A program made the position numbers and the translations under genes. From CBFDBF01 sp050293315 (GTDB lineage: Bacteria; Pseudomonadota; Gammaproteobacteria; Chromatiales; Chromatiaceae), in NCBI GenBank assembly GCA_050293315.1, contig JBNKMS010000016.1, positions 1 through 64,000 on the forward strand: a stretch of DNA of 64,000 bases, in the 5' to 3' direction. Positions 53,458-62,936 of the stretch are shown piece after piece (position 1 is the stretch's first letter; every line of letters starts with the position of its first letter). A model generated the notes under the pieces. That model searched no databases and was not told where the DNA came from. It was given only the letters and a program-made list of their open reading frames with translations.

Positions 53458-53500
53458 ACAGAGGCCGCGGAGTTATCAACTTCGCGGCCTCTGTCTTTTT
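53458..53500 (+). terminator. terminator-like hairpin directly before the EamA ribosome site
   Basis: Arms ACAGAGGCCGCG/CGCGGCCTCTGT extend through a G-T pair and AGTT/AACT to a three-base loop, followed by CTTTTT. The next base begins AGGAG of the transporter's ribosome site. This placement is that of an attenuator rather than an ordinary gene-end terminator. Confidence 0.8.
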
Positions 53501-53512
53501 AGGAGAGAAAAA

Positions 53513-54400
53513 ATGTCGGTCCCAGCTGCCTATTTAGGGGTGGTCCTGATATGGGCAACCACACCATTGGCAATCAAATGGAGCAATGACGGCGGTGATT
53601 TCATGCTGGCGGTCAGTGCGCGTATGTCTATAGGACTCGCGTTCTGCCTGCTACTGTTGTTGCTGTTTCGGATCCCTGTACGCTGGGACCGTGATGCATT
53701 GAAGAGCTATGCTACGGCAGGGCTGGGCATGTTTGGCGCCATGATGAGTGTCTACTGGGGGGCTCAGTATATCCCTTCCGGCCTGATCTCGGTGCTATAT
53801 GGTCTAACTCCCATGACGATAGGGCTGTTTGCCGCCATCTGGCTGAATGAGCCGTTCTTTAGGCCTTCAAAGATCATTGGCCTGCTGCTGGCAGTGGCGG
53901 GACTAAGTGAGATCTTTTTGCCTGAAGGCATGGAGCTTTCAATCAATGCCTATGGGGTTATTGGGGTGCTACTGTCGGTTACCTGCCACTCTCTGAGTTC
54001 GGTATGGGTTAAAAAGATCGCTGCCCCTATGCACCCGTTGGCACTCAATAGCGGTGCACTGTCCATTGCAGTGCCCCTCTATATAGCCAGCTGGTTGCTG
54101 TTTGGTGAGACGGCGCCTGAGCGGTTGCCCCAGCATGCGTTGGGGGCCATTCTCTATTTGGCATTTATCGGTACGGCCCTCGGCTTTAATCTCTACTTCT
54201 ATGTGTTGAAGCAGGTACCGGCGATGATGATAGGTTTGATCACACTGATCACCCCGGTCATAGCACTGCTGCTGGGCCAAACTCTGAATGGAGAAGAGAC
54301 AGGGATCCACGTCTGGTTCGGGACCCTGATAATACTCTCAGGACTAGGACTCTACCTGTGGGGAGGACATCTATATCGAGCGCTTGTCCCCGTTAAATGA
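53513..54400 (+). CDS. EamA/DMT-family transporter
   Basis: A 295-residue inner membrane protein with about ten helices in two homologous EamA halves (AYLGVVLIWATTPLAIKWS; GVIGVLLSVTCHSLSSVWVKK) and the FIGTALGFNLYFYVLKQVPA segment of drug/metabolite exporters. The exported compound is unknown. The AGGAG ribosome site directly follows a strong terminator-like stem, so expression is probably controlled in the leader. Confidence 0.92.
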   Translation: MSVPAAYLGVVLIWATTPLAIKWSNDGGDFMLAVSARMSIGLAFCLLLLLLFRIPVRWDRDALKSYATAGLGMFGAMMSVYWGAQYIPSGLISVLYGLTPMTIGLFAAIWLNEPFFRPSKIIGLLLAVAGLSEIFLPEGMELSINAYGVIGVLLSVTCHSLSSVWVKKIAAPMHPLALNSGALSIAVPLYIASWLLFGETAPERLPQHALGAILYLAFIGTALGFNLYFYVLKQVPAMMIGLITLITPVIALLLGQTLNGEETGIHVWFGTLIILSGLGLYLWGGHLYRALVPVK

Positions 54401-54418
54401 CAATGTGTAGTAATTTAG

Positions 54419-54601
54419 GGAACCCCTGATTTATTCAGGGGTTCCTGCGACACAAGGATGTGTCGCCATTTTTGATCGCTATAAGCGATTGAAAATGAAG
54501 GAAACAGAAAATAGCATTTTCTGTTTCCGTGCTCTGACAGTGCCAGGGATGGCATTAATCAGAGCTTCCTTAGGAGTTACGGGGTGGCGACGCCACCCCG
54601 T
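54419..54601. repeat. array of six adjacent perfect hairpins
   Basis: In order: 11-base arms at 54419-54445; GCGACACA/TGTGTCGC at 54447-54466; ATCGCT/AGCGAT at 54475-54489; 13-base arms at 54500-54528; a two-step stem GCTCTGA..TGCC/GGCA..TCAGAGC at 54531-54565; ACGGGGTGGCG/CGCCACCCCGT around one base at 54579-54601. No coding potential. It separates two convergent genes. Confidence 0.8.
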
Positions 54602-54609
54602 ACACCGCC

Positions 54610-55299
54610 TCAACCGATGTATATATCCTTGTAACTCTGGTACCAGGCCCCGACTGTAACCGGCCCCAGGATCAGAAATCCTAGTCCCATAGGAATAGCG
54701 GCTACTATTGAAAGCACCGTGTAGATCAGCGCGAACACCAACAATGGCAGCCAATTTTGCAGAGTCCCTGTTACGCTAAGCTTGATTGCTTCGAAGGGCT
54801 CTTCACCCTTCAACATCACCAAAGGAATGGCATAAAAAAGCAGGGCCGCCAGTGCCGCTGCAAACACCAGCAGCAGCAGTAGACCAAACAGCGTAGACAT
54901 GCTCAACTGTACACCCATCATCCCGTCACCCATGAATGCACCAGGCATCATGCCCTTGCCAATCATCCCCATTATCAGGTTGGTAACCAGTGAGATGAGC
55001 CCTAAGATCAACATCGGGCCGGTCTTAGAAGAGTCCTGAAAGGCCTTGAACAGATGGATGATCTGCAATGTCCCACCAGCATCAAGCTTGGAGGCACCAT
55101 AGAGCAGTCCGCCCGCCAACAGTATCCCGATAAACGACACTGCCAGCGGTCCCAGCAGCGGCACAAATGACAATACAATCATAACTGCCGCAATAATCAG
55201 GATCATGAGCACCCACACCCCGGGATTCTTTATAAACAGCGACCAGCCATCCATGATCCAGCCCCAGCCACGTTCGACATCCACTTTTTTCGTTTCCAT
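54610..55299 (-). CDS. BPSS1780-family membrane protein
   Basis: A 229-residue protein with about six transmembrane helices, starting VERGWGWIMDGWSLFIKNPGVW, a signature of the BPSS1780/DUF-type family found widely in proteobacteria. A Met- and Gly-rich loop lies at about 112-130. Role unknown. It is convergent with the EamA gene across the hairpin array. Confidence 0.85.
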   Translation of the reverse strand: METKKVDVERGWGWIMDGWSLFIKNPGVWVLMILIIAAVMIVLSFVPLLGPLAVSFIGILLAGGLLYGASKLDAGGTLQIIHLFKAFQDSSKTGPMLILGLISLVTNLIMGMIGKGMMPGAFMGDGMMGVQLSMSTLFGLLLLLVFAAALAALLFYAIPLVMLKGEEPFEAIKLSVTGTLQNWLPLLVFALIYTVLSIVAAIPMGLGFLILGPVTVGAWYQSYKDIYIG

Positions 55300-55331
55300 C
55301 TCTATGGCCCCCTCTAGTTATTATGATTACC

Positions 55332-55356
55332 GGGGACGCAGTCTATATGCGTCCCC
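55332..55356 (-). terminator. hairpin between GGDEF-EAL and BPSS1780 genes
   Basis: GGGGACGCA/TGCGTCCCC with a seven-base loop, 110 bases downstream of the GGDEF-EAL stop and 33 bases before the next gene. No U-run follows; it could be a Rho-assisted end or part of the 5' leader. Confidence 0.35.
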
Positions 55357-55465
55357 CTATGGTCAGACAGCTACAGTAAAACCTGCCTAAAATATATGGT
55401 TTTGTCAAACCGATTTATGATTATCTTGAAGGATTACTCATACTTTATGCTAATTTCGATGCCGC

Positions 55466-58039
55466 TCAGTCGCCATAGCGAAACGACAATAGGTCACCCT
55501 CCTGAGCAAGCATTGCCGCTATCTCTTCGACCGACACCGGCCCGCTAAAGAGATTACCCTGCCCATAATCGCACCCATATGCAGCCAGTTGCGACCGCTG
55601 CTCTTCCGTCTCAACCCCCTCGGCAACCACCTTCAGGCCCAGACCATGCGCCATAGCTACAGCGGCATTGACCAGCTCCCGATCGGCATAGTCCGTAGAG
55701 ATGCCGTGAATAAATTCACGATCGATCTTGAGTACATCAAACGGGTAGTCGCGCAGATAACTGAGCGAGGAGTAACCGGTACCGAAATCATCCATCGCAA
55801 TACTGACCCCCAGATCACTCAAGGCGGCCAGGGCATCTTTTATATAGCTGTGACCGCTCATCAGTACGCCCTCTGTTATCTCCAACTCAAGAGATGCGTG
55901 TTCAGGCGCAGTCTGCTGCAGGGCGTGTTCTACGAACGGCACCAGGTTGGGATCGCGGAACTGGCGCGGCGACAGATTGACCGCCAGGGTAATAGGCCGT
56001 CCTAACTGATGTTGCCACTCCGCCGACACACGGAGTGATTCGGTTATTACGAACTGACCTATCGGTACAATCAACCCGGTCTGCTCAGCTATGGAGATAA
56101 ATTCTACCGGATCTACGTCACCCAGGGCCGGATTATTCCAGCGCAATAGCGCCTCAACGCCGATGATTGCCCCACTCTTCAGATCCACCTTGGGTTGATA
56201 GCAGAGGCTAAATTCACCCCGATCCAAGGCGCCATGCATCTGCTCCTCCAGGAGTAGCCGCCGGGAAACCTCCTGGTTCATCTCTTCGGTAAAGTAGGAG
56301 TATGTGTTACGCCCCTGCTCCTTGGAGTGGTACATGGCGGAATCTGCCTTGCGCAACAGTTCCAGTGGATTTTCGCCATCATTCGGATAGACCGATATGC
56401 CGATGCTCGCCGTCAGGATCATCTCCCGACCATCTATCCTGAAGACATCCCGAAACTGCTTGAGCAGCGCTTCCGCCACCGGACGGGTGTCGGCCGCCTC
56501 GGCAAGTCCGCCCAACAGTACGATAAATTCATCACCGCCGAGACGCCCCACCGTATCTCCATGACGTACCCCGGTCTGCAGGCGCGCTGCCGCCTCTTTT
56601 AATAGTTTATCTCCCGTATCGTGGCCCAGGGTGTCATTAATCTTTTTAAAGTCATCCAGGTCCAGAAACAGCACCGCCACCTGTTCGTCATCGCGCTGCG
56701 CCTCTTTTATCAGCTGTGACAGCCGGTCCAGCGCAAGAAATCGATTAGGCAGATCGGTTAAATTATCAAAATGGGCCTGGTGCAGGATATGCTCCTCCTG
56801 CTTCCTGCGTTCGGTAATATCGATCGCGATCGCAAAAATAACCGGCTGCCCGAACCAGGAACCCAATGTGAGACGCACCTCCTTGGGAAACACCGTACCA
56901 TCTGCCCTTCGGCTCCAGAATTCGAACGTCTGCGGTTCACCGGCAAACGCCTTGGTGTGCCTGGGCCCCATTTTGTCCAGATCATTAAGTCCGGGTGCTG
57001 CCAGATCCATAGGTGTCTTACCTATAAACCACTCACGTGGACGCCCATACATACGAGCGGCCCCCTCATTTACCATAATGAACCGCGCCTCTTCATCCTG
57101 CACGTAGACCCCCTCCTGCAGATTGTCAAAAAGAGAGCGGAAACTTAATTCACTCTGCTTTATTTTCTCTTCGGCCTCTCTGCGGTGGGTGATATTGTGT
57201 CCGATACCAAGCACTCCTATGAGATGTCCATCTTCACCGAACATGGGGGTCTTGGTCGTCTCCAGCAACTCACGATGCCCGTCACTAGCGTAGGTAACCC
57301 ACTCCTCATTGACGGAAGGAGACCCCTTATGCATAGCCCTCATATCGTTTTTACGAAACGAATCGGCAAGTGCACTATCGACAAAATCGTAATCGCTCTT
57401 TCCAAGGACCTCTGACTCAGGGGCCCCATAAAGGAGCTCAAAGCGGTGATTACAGGCTAAAAATATACCGTCTGGATCTTTCAGCCACACCAGATCCGGC
57501 AGGGTCTGAATGAGCGTCTTGAGAAAACTGCGTTGCCGACTCAGGGATCGCTGCGATCTTACCAGTTGCGTATGCGCCATCTTTCCATGGATGGCGGTTG
57601 CCAAGGCCCCCAGTACCGGCCTCAATCCATTCAGCATGCGGGTTGAAAACAGATCCGACTGTGCGGTCTGCATGAGCAAAACGCCGTTCTTAGAAAACGG
57701 ATAGATAGCGAACGTCAGCTCAGATCCAGGGTGTGTGTTGTCGTTTTGGGAGATGATTTCGGGGGAGGCGTTGCCTGACTGGTCTTGTGCCTGGTTAATG
57801 ATTGACAAAAACATCTCTTTATCCGGCATATGAGGCAATGCCGCCATAGGTCTAAGCTTGCTGGCAACTGTGTCCCGCCACCAAAGGGAGGCACCGGTCA
57901 GATTGTAGCGGGATATCAAAATTCTCAGAAAGCTGCGGCAAGTATCTACCAAGTCCTGCTCTTGCCCGATGGAGAGGGCCAGTTCGTAAAGACGCAGCAG
58001 GTCTTCGGTAACGCTAAGTTTAACCTTATGCTTACCCAT
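55466..58039 (-). CDS. GAF-PAS-PAS-GGDEF-EAL protein
   Basis: An 857-residue soluble protein: GAF-like N-terminal region (about 10-150), two PAS domains (about 165-285 and 290-410; LPDLVWLKDPDGIFLACNHRF and VQDEEARFIMVNEGAARMYGR), GGDEF (GRLGGDEF with I-site RHGD) and EAL (EALLRWNNP, DDFGTGYSSL, AEGVETEEQ). Both catalytic motif sets are intact. Its ATG overlaps the FIST gene stop by eight bases, so FIST probably provides or modulates the input. Confidence 0.93.
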   Translation of the reverse strand: MGKHKVKLSVTEDLLRLYELALSIGQEQDLVDTCRSFLRILISRYNLTGASLWWRDTVASKLRPMAALPHMPDKEMFLSIINQAQDQSGNASPEIISQNDNTHPGSELTFAIYPFSKNGVLLMQTAQSDLFSTRMLNGLRPVLGALATAIHGKMAHTQLVRSQRSLSRQRSFLKTLIQTLPDLVWLKDPDGIFLACNHRFELLYGAPESEVLGKSDYDFVDSALADSFRKNDMRAMHKGSPSVNEEWVTYASDGHRELLETTKTPMFGEDGHLIGVLGIGHNITHRREAEEKIKQSELSFRSLFDNLQEGVYVQDEEARFIMVNEGAARMYGRPREWFIGKTPMDLAAPGLNDLDKMGPRHTKAFAGEPQTFEFWSRRADGTVFPKEVRLTLGSWFGQPVIFAIAIDITERRKQEEHILHQAHFDNLTDLPNRFLALDRLSQLIKEAQRDDEQVAVLFLDLDDFKKINDTLGHDTGDKLLKEAAARLQTGVRHGDTVGRLGGDEFIVLLGGLAEAADTRPVAEALLKQFRDVFRIDGREMILTASIGISVYPNDGENPLELLRKADSAMYHSKEQGRNTYSYFTEEMNQEVSRRLLLEEQMHGALDRGEFSLCYQPKVDLKSGAIIGVEALLRWNNPALGDVDPVEFISIAEQTGLIVPIGQFVITESLRVSAEWQHQLGRPITLAVNLSPRQFRDPNLVPFVEHALQQTAPEHASLELEITEGVLMSGHSYIKDALAALSDLGVSIAMDDFGTGYSSLSYLRDYPFDVLKIDREFIHGISTDYADRELVNAAVAMAHGLGLKVVAEGVETEEQRSQLAAYGCDYGQGNLFSGPVSVEEIAAMLAQEGDLLSFRYGD

Positions 58040-59135
58040 GGTGGAGGAGTGCGATCACAAAGGTCTTGTTATAAAACTCGAGGCTGGTACGTCCGTTGCC
58101 GCAAACCTCTCCCATAACCAGCGCGCCCTGGGCGGGCGTGTCTGTAAACTGCTTCAATGTTTTGCCGACCATCTCCAGCTCGGTCGCAAGTTCATCCCCA
58201 AGCATCACCGCCCTGGAGTAACAGTCGGAGATAAAACAGGTGGAAACCTCTTCAGTATGGTCGCACTCAGCCACCGCCTGTTGCGCAGCCTCGATCAATG
58301 ACTCCTTATTCCCTTCCGAGATATAGATGGCAGAATTTTCCGGGACGTCAGTAATAAATACAATCTCATCGGCATCGTTGATTGCGAATGGATCGCGCAC
58401 CACATCTTCAGCCGACTGTTTGCCGATGCTAAGCGGGAAGCGAGATGCCAGATCGGGAAAGACCGGCTTGCCCTTCAGTTCCGGGGCAAGGGCCTCGACC
58501 TCCCGGCGGTACAGGGTCCCGGCGGCCTCCCAGTTTAGTTCTTGCACGATCTTGCCCGCGGTTCTGGTGGCGATAAACGGTCCAACCACCCGTTTCCAGC
58601 CATGACGTACGTTTACCGTGGAGGACTGCGGCAGCAGTATCAGCAGACCGCCATGCTTTATAAAGCCGGATTCGGAAAAAATACAGGGCGCCTTGCGCAG
58701 ATCCCGGTAGCCAGCGCCCGCGCCTGCATAGTGGATGGTGGTCCCGTATTGATCATAGATAGACTCCATGAAGCCGGTGACCCCAGGCGAATGGCTGTCC
58801 ATAAACAGGAGCGCGCTATGGATCTCATCATCTGCCAGTGTTGGCAACGGTGTAACCCAGTTAACCCTGTCCTGCTCCAGGGTTCCTGTAACCAGTTGCG
58901 CCTTGGTGTGAAGAGGTATAGCGATGACCCCGTCATCCCTGCGTTTGGTTCCGTCGATCAACCCCGGGAAGATGCCACCGCAGATGCGCAGACCTTTGTC
59001 GCTGGCCGCAGCAAAAAGGGGAGTTAATTCATCGACATGCCGATCCGAGATACAGAGCAGCCAAAGGGTATTACCAGCCTCTTCCGCACACAGCTTATCC
59101 ACCAGATCTTCAGCCGATATAAACGGAAAATACAT
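58032..59135 (-). CDS. FIST-domain signal transduction protein
   Basis: A 367-residue protein with FIST N and C domains (about 15-215 and 225-355; GLRICGGIFPGLIDGTKRRDDGVIAIPL; VSTCFISDCYSRAVMLGDELATELEMV; LEFYNKTFVIALL). FIST is a presumed small-ligand, possibly amino acid, sensor domain. The start at 59135 (MYFPFIS, GGGGGAAG upstream) is preferred; earlier in-frame starts lack ribosome sites. It overlaps the GGDEF-EAL gene by eight bases, forming a two-gene signalling unit. Confidence 0.9.
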   Translation of the reverse strand: MYFPFISAEDLVDKLCAEEAGNTLWLLCISDRHVDELTPLFAAASDKGLRICGGIFPGLIDGTKRRDDGVIAIPLHTKAQLVTGTLEQDRVNWVTPLPTLADDEIHSALLFMDSHSPGVTGFMESIYDQYGTTIHYAGAGAGYRDLRKAPCIFSESGFIKHGGLLILLPQSSTVNVRHGWKRVVGPFIATRTAGKIVQELNWEAAGTLYRREVEALAPELKGKPVFPDLASRFPLSIGKQSAEDVVRDPFAINDADEIVFITDVPENSAIYISEGNKESLIEAAQQAVAECDHTEEVSTCFISDCYSRAVMLGDELATELEMVGKTLKQFTDTPAQGALVMGEVCGNGRTSLEFYNKTFVIALLHHG

Positions 59136-59350
59136 AATATTCTTGCTTCCCCCGATGGCACTACCCTCCATGGCACAAAGCACCAAGCTAATATAACCGC
59201 AGATAAATATACGGCTATTTTCGACTGCTTTTTATATTATAGACTCTGAACCCGAGGTGCGCCCGGAGGGACTATTAGGACCCAGGGTTCTCACCTCTGC
59301 GGGACCGCCGTCACACTATATTCTGCGGATCTTAGTAGTCACTATCAACG

Positions 59351-62300
59351 CTAAACAATGGGCATTGGCTTATCCAACAGTGATTCGAACTTGTGCGGTG
59401 TGACCGGGTGACTGAACAGATATCCCTGATAGGTTGAACAACCGTGCTGCTCCAGAAACTGTTGCTGGGCCTCGGTCTCCACTCCCTCGGCGATTACACT
59501 CAGGTTCAGGCTCTGCGCCATGGTGATAATGGTCTGGGCTATAACCGCATCGTTCTGGCTATGCGGCAGATTCCGGATGAATGATCGGTCGATCTTCAGC
59601 TGGTTCAGGGGCAGGCGCGTCAAATATGACAGTGATGAGAAGCCGGTACCAAAATCATCCAGGGTGAACCCTACCCCCAGTTGCTTGATGGCCTGCATTT
59701 TTTCAATTGCGCCCTCTACGTCGTCCAATAATAGGCTCTCTGTCAGTTCAATCTTCAGCCGCTGCGCGGGGGCCTCCGCCTGTTGCAGGGCAAGCCTCAC
59801 CTGGTCTACAAAATCATCCTGCCGAAACTGGCGCGCACTTACATTTATCGCCAGTTTTAACTCTCTGGTACGGGCATCACCCGCCCATGCCTTGAGCTGT
59901 CTACATGCGGTCTGCAACACCCAGCGGCCGACAAGACGAATCAACCCAGTCTCCTCAGCCAGCGGGATGAACTGCCTGGGAAGAACCATGCCTTGCTCCG
60001 GGTGATCCCAGCGAATCAGGGCCTCAGCACCGACAACACCGCGCTCACTATCCACCTGAGGTTGATATAAGAAAACAAACTGCCCCTCCTCAATAGCTCG
60101 CCGCAGGTCCGCCTCCATGGCGGCACGTTCAGCCAGCGCCGCCTGCATCTCCGGATCAAAGAAACGCAGCGTATTACGCCCCTCGGACTTGGCCTGATAC
60201 ATGGCTATGTCGGCCTGCTTCATCAGTTCGTCAACAGCGCTCTTGCCTCCAGAGAACAGGGTGACGCCCACGCTCGGAGTACTATGGTGCTCATGTCCCG
60301 AGATCATATATGGCCGGTTCAGCACTGCCATTATCTTTTCACCCACCACCTTGATCTGCGCAACCGCCTCAAGGTTGTTATCGCCCAGGTCGCTTAACAT
60401 CAGCATAAACTCGTCGCCGCCGATACGCGAGACGGTATCCCCCTCGCGCACGCAGGTAGTTAGACGCTGCGCCACCTCGACCAACAACTGGTCACCTGCG
60501 TCATGCCCCAGGGTGTCATTCAGGACCTTGAAGTTATCCAGATCGATAAAGAGTAACGCGCCTCTGTGTTGACTGCGTCCTCCGGCAACCAGCGCCTGGT
60601 GCAGACGGTCCAGGAGCAATCTTCTATTCGGCAGCATGGTAAGTGGATCCTGGAAGGCGAGACGCTCAATCTCCTGCTCCGCCTCTTTGCGCCCGGTGAT
60701 GTCATGGGCCACTGATAAAATATATACCTCACCATGTAGAGTTATACTCTTGGCAAAATCGATAACCGTGATAACTTCGCCATCCTTGCGTCGCAGGGTG
60801 GTCTCAAAATCTGAGACCTGCCCATACCTCTCCAACTTCTCGACAAAGATGTCACGATCAAACTTATTCGCCCAGATAGAGAGTTCTGCCGTAGTCTTGC
60901 CTATGGACTCACTGCGTGAGTACCCCAACATCTGTGTGTATCCATCGTTGACCTCCACGATCGTGCCATCGCTCATTCTGGTAATAGCGATAAGGTTTGG
61001 CGATGAATGAAATGCTGCTGCAAACTTCTCCTCTGAATCACGCAGGCTTCGTTCCGCGCGGCGACGTTCGATGCGTGCGCGCAACGCCATAATACCGTAG
61101 GCCATATCCCCGGCCAGCTCCTCCAGCAGACGCGTCTCTTCCGATGTAAAGGCGTTTGTGATGGCAGAAAATATATTGAACACACCGAAGGTGTTCTCAC
61201 CTTCATCTTTCAAAGGAAGGGAGATACTGGAGCTATAACCATGCTGCAAGGCAACGTTACGCCATGACTGCGTCTCTGGCTCGGTATTGAAATCTTGGAT
61301 ACAGAAGCTCTCCTCTTTGCGGATTGCAGTTCCGCAGGGGCGACACCCCTGCTCCGTATCGGCCCATGTAAGCTCTACCTGGGATAGATAGCCATCCTCA
61401 GACCCCGCCGAGGCCACAGGGCGGATGCTCTTGGCCTTGTCCTGCTCGACCATCCCCACCCAAGCCATACGGTAACCCGCCTCATCACAGACAATACGGC
61501 AGATCTCTTCGAGTAGCTCCTGCTCGTTTTCGGCCCGCATCAGAGCCTGGTTACAATCACTAATAGCGCGCAACTCCCGATTCAGGCGACGCAACGACTC
61601 TTCGTCCCGCTTACGCTCGGTTATATCGCGTCCGATCGCCATAGCGCCGGTCACAACACCATGTTCATCACGCTCGGGGAGCACGCTCATATTAAAAATC
61701 CTGGGCTCCCTGCCTGGAACAGTGAGTGTTATCTCGAACTCACTGCTCTTGCCACTGGCAAGGGCATCATCCACCGCCTGGGCATATTCCGCGTAATCTT
61801 CACCTTGATGATATTCGAGTACCGTCTTACCAAGTCTCTCCTCCGCAGAGACACCCAGGGTATTCTCCAGTACCCGGTTTACATATACGGCCCGGCCATC
61901 CAGGTTATAACGAATGATATTGTCCGGAAGATTTTCCGCCAGGGTACTAAATTTATGTTCGCGTTCTCGCAACAGACGGTCACTGTGCTGACGCCCCAAC
62001 TCGGCGGAGGCGCGGGTTGCGACCACCTGCAACACCTGTGCTGCCAACTCGTGCTCGGGGAGGGGCCGGCAACTCAACATGGCTATCAGGCCGATCGGCA
62101 ATCCGGAGTAGTCCCAGAGTGGAATGCCGATATATCCCTCTATGCCCATATCAGCCAACAGGACATCATCGGGAAACTGCTGTTGCACACCTTGTTGATA
62201 TACACACAACTGCTTCCCTACGACGTTTTCGCATGGCGTGCCCTTAAGGGCATAACGCATATTAGGTGCAATCTCTCCCTTTGCATACAGTGCAACTGTC

Positions 62301-62485
62301 TTGGCGAAATCTGGGTCCTCATCTACTCTATTGATGAGCACGTAATCCATACTCAAGGTATCACCAAGAAACTGCGCGAGGGAGTTAAGAAAGTTATCCG
62401 AGCCGGACTGCCATCCTCGTTGGGCAACGAAGAACAGGGCATCATCCATGATCTTGCGCTTATCTATGTCAGTTAGTCCTGCCAT
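59351..62485 (-). CDS. large GAF-PAS-GAF-PAS-GGDEF-EAL protein
   Basis: A 1044-residue soluble sensor. Domains in order: GAF (about 20-175), PAS (180-300), GAF with a CRPCGTAIRKEESFCIQDF cysteine segment (about 310-480), PAS (490-610), GGDEF (SRIGGDEF with I-site REGD, 625-790) and EAL (EALIRWDHP, DDFGTGFSSL, AEGVETEAQ, 800-1035). All catalytic motifs are present. The start is uncertain: the ATG at 62485 has AGGAG only a base away, while a GTG 18 codons upstream also lies in frame. Confidence 0.9.
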   Translation of the reverse strand: MAGLTDIDKRKIMDDALFFVAQRGWQSGSDNFLNSLAQFLGDTLSMDYVLINRVDEDPDFAKTVALYAKGEIAPNMRYALKGTPCENVVGKQLCVYQQGVQQQFPDDVLLADMGIEGYIGIPLWDYSGLPIGLIAMLSCRPLPEHELAAQVLQVVATRASAELGRQHSDRLLREREHKFSTLAENLPDNIIRYNLDGRAVYVNRVLENTLGVSAEERLGKTVLEYHQGEDYAEYAQAVDDALASGKSSEFEITLTVPGREPRIFNMSVLPERDEHGVVTGAMAIGRDITERKRDEESLRRLNRELRAISDCNQALMRAENEQELLEEICRIVCDEAGYRMAWVGMVEQDKAKSIRPVASAGSEDGYLSQVELTWADTEQGCRPCGTAIRKEESFCIQDFNTEPETQSWRNVALQHGYSSSISLPLKDEGENTFGVFNIFSAITNAFTSEETRLLEELAGDMAYGIMALRARIERRRAERSLRDSEEKFAAAFHSSPNLIAITRMSDGTIVEVNDGYTQMLGYSRSESIGKTTAELSIWANKFDRDIFVEKLERYGQVSDFETTLRRKDGEVITVIDFAKSITLHGEVYILSVAHDITGRKEAEQEIERLAFQDPLTMLPNRRLLLDRLHQALVAGGRSQHRGALLFIDLDNFKVLNDTLGHDAGDQLLVEVAQRLTTCVREGDTVSRIGGDEFMLMLSDLGDNNLEAVAQIKVVGEKIMAVLNRPYMISGHEHHSTPSVGVTLFSGGKSAVDELMKQADIAMYQAKSEGRNTLRFFDPEMQAALAERAAMEADLRRAIEEGQFVFLYQPQVDSERGVVGAEALIRWDHPEQGMVLPRQFIPLAEETGLIRLVGRWVLQTACRQLKAWAGDARTRELKLAINVSARQFRQDDFVDQVRLALQQAEAPAQRLKIELTESLLLDDVEGAIEKMQAIKQLGVGFTLDDFGTGFSSLSYLTRLPLNQLKIDRSFIRNLPHSQNDAVIAQTIITMAQSLNLSVIAEGVETEAQQQFLEQHGCSTYQGYLFSHPVTPHKFESLLDKPMPIV

Positions 62486-62655
62486 TCTCCTGATACAACT
62501 AAATCTCCAATATCGTGACTCAGGACTGTTGGGGTACACCTTCTTATAACTGCTATGTGGGCGCCTTTTAAACCTCCAGTGCTAGGCATTTGGGATCAGT
62601 GTAATAATAGTGCTATGAATGATAGTTTTTACACCGATCCTTCATACTTTATTAC

Positions 62656-62823
62656 CTACTGCGTCGGTTTTAATAAATTGCGAGCCTCTAATGCCTCAGT
62701 AATGAGTCTACGGGCAACCCAGGCAATGGTTCTATCATCCTCCTCAGCCAAAGAACGGATAATCTTATCGGTCTTTGAATCTACCCTAACGGAGATGACA
62801 ATATCTTTCTTCGTATCGGTCAT
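62656..62823 (-). CDS. small ribbon-helix-helix (CopG-like) DNA-binding protein
   Basis: A 55-residue protein: a beta strand (DIVISVRVDS) followed by two helices (KTDKIIRSLAEEDDRTIAWVARRLITEALEAR), the ribbon-helix-helix pattern of small repressors and antitoxins. No toxin gene is apparent beside it. It is divergent from the 62937 gene, and two near-identical 15-base repeats lie between them, one overlapping that gene's -10. Confidence 0.7.
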   Translation of the reverse strand: MTDTKKDIVISVRVDSKTDKIIRSLAEEDDRTIAWVARRLITEALEARNLLKPTQ

Positions 62824-62873
62824 GGGCTCACTCACTACTAAGCATGTATAGAATGCTGAGACTGATCAATGGA

Positions 62874-62922
62874 TACAATGAATACATTTTAGTTGACTCG
62901 CAAGGTTTACAATGTATACTTT
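62874..62922 (+). promoter_or_regulatory. promoter with repeated operator-like sites
   Basis: -35 TTGACT (62893-62898), 16-base spacer, -10 TATACT (62915-62920). TACAATG-W-ATAC-W-TT occurs at 62874-62888 and 62908-62922, 34 bases apart; the second overlaps the -10. AGCAT-gtataga-ATGCT (62851-62867) is a further inverted repeat. Confidence 0.55.
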
Positions 62923-62936
62923 GTAAGTATTCACGG

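Noticed and set aside
59187..59350. Structured leader (GAACCC/GGGTTC, GAGGTG/CACCTC) as a possible riboswitch
   Set aside because: The pairings are mutually overlapping, match no known class, and the stretch lies between a gene end and the upstream side of the FIST gene without a clear promoter.
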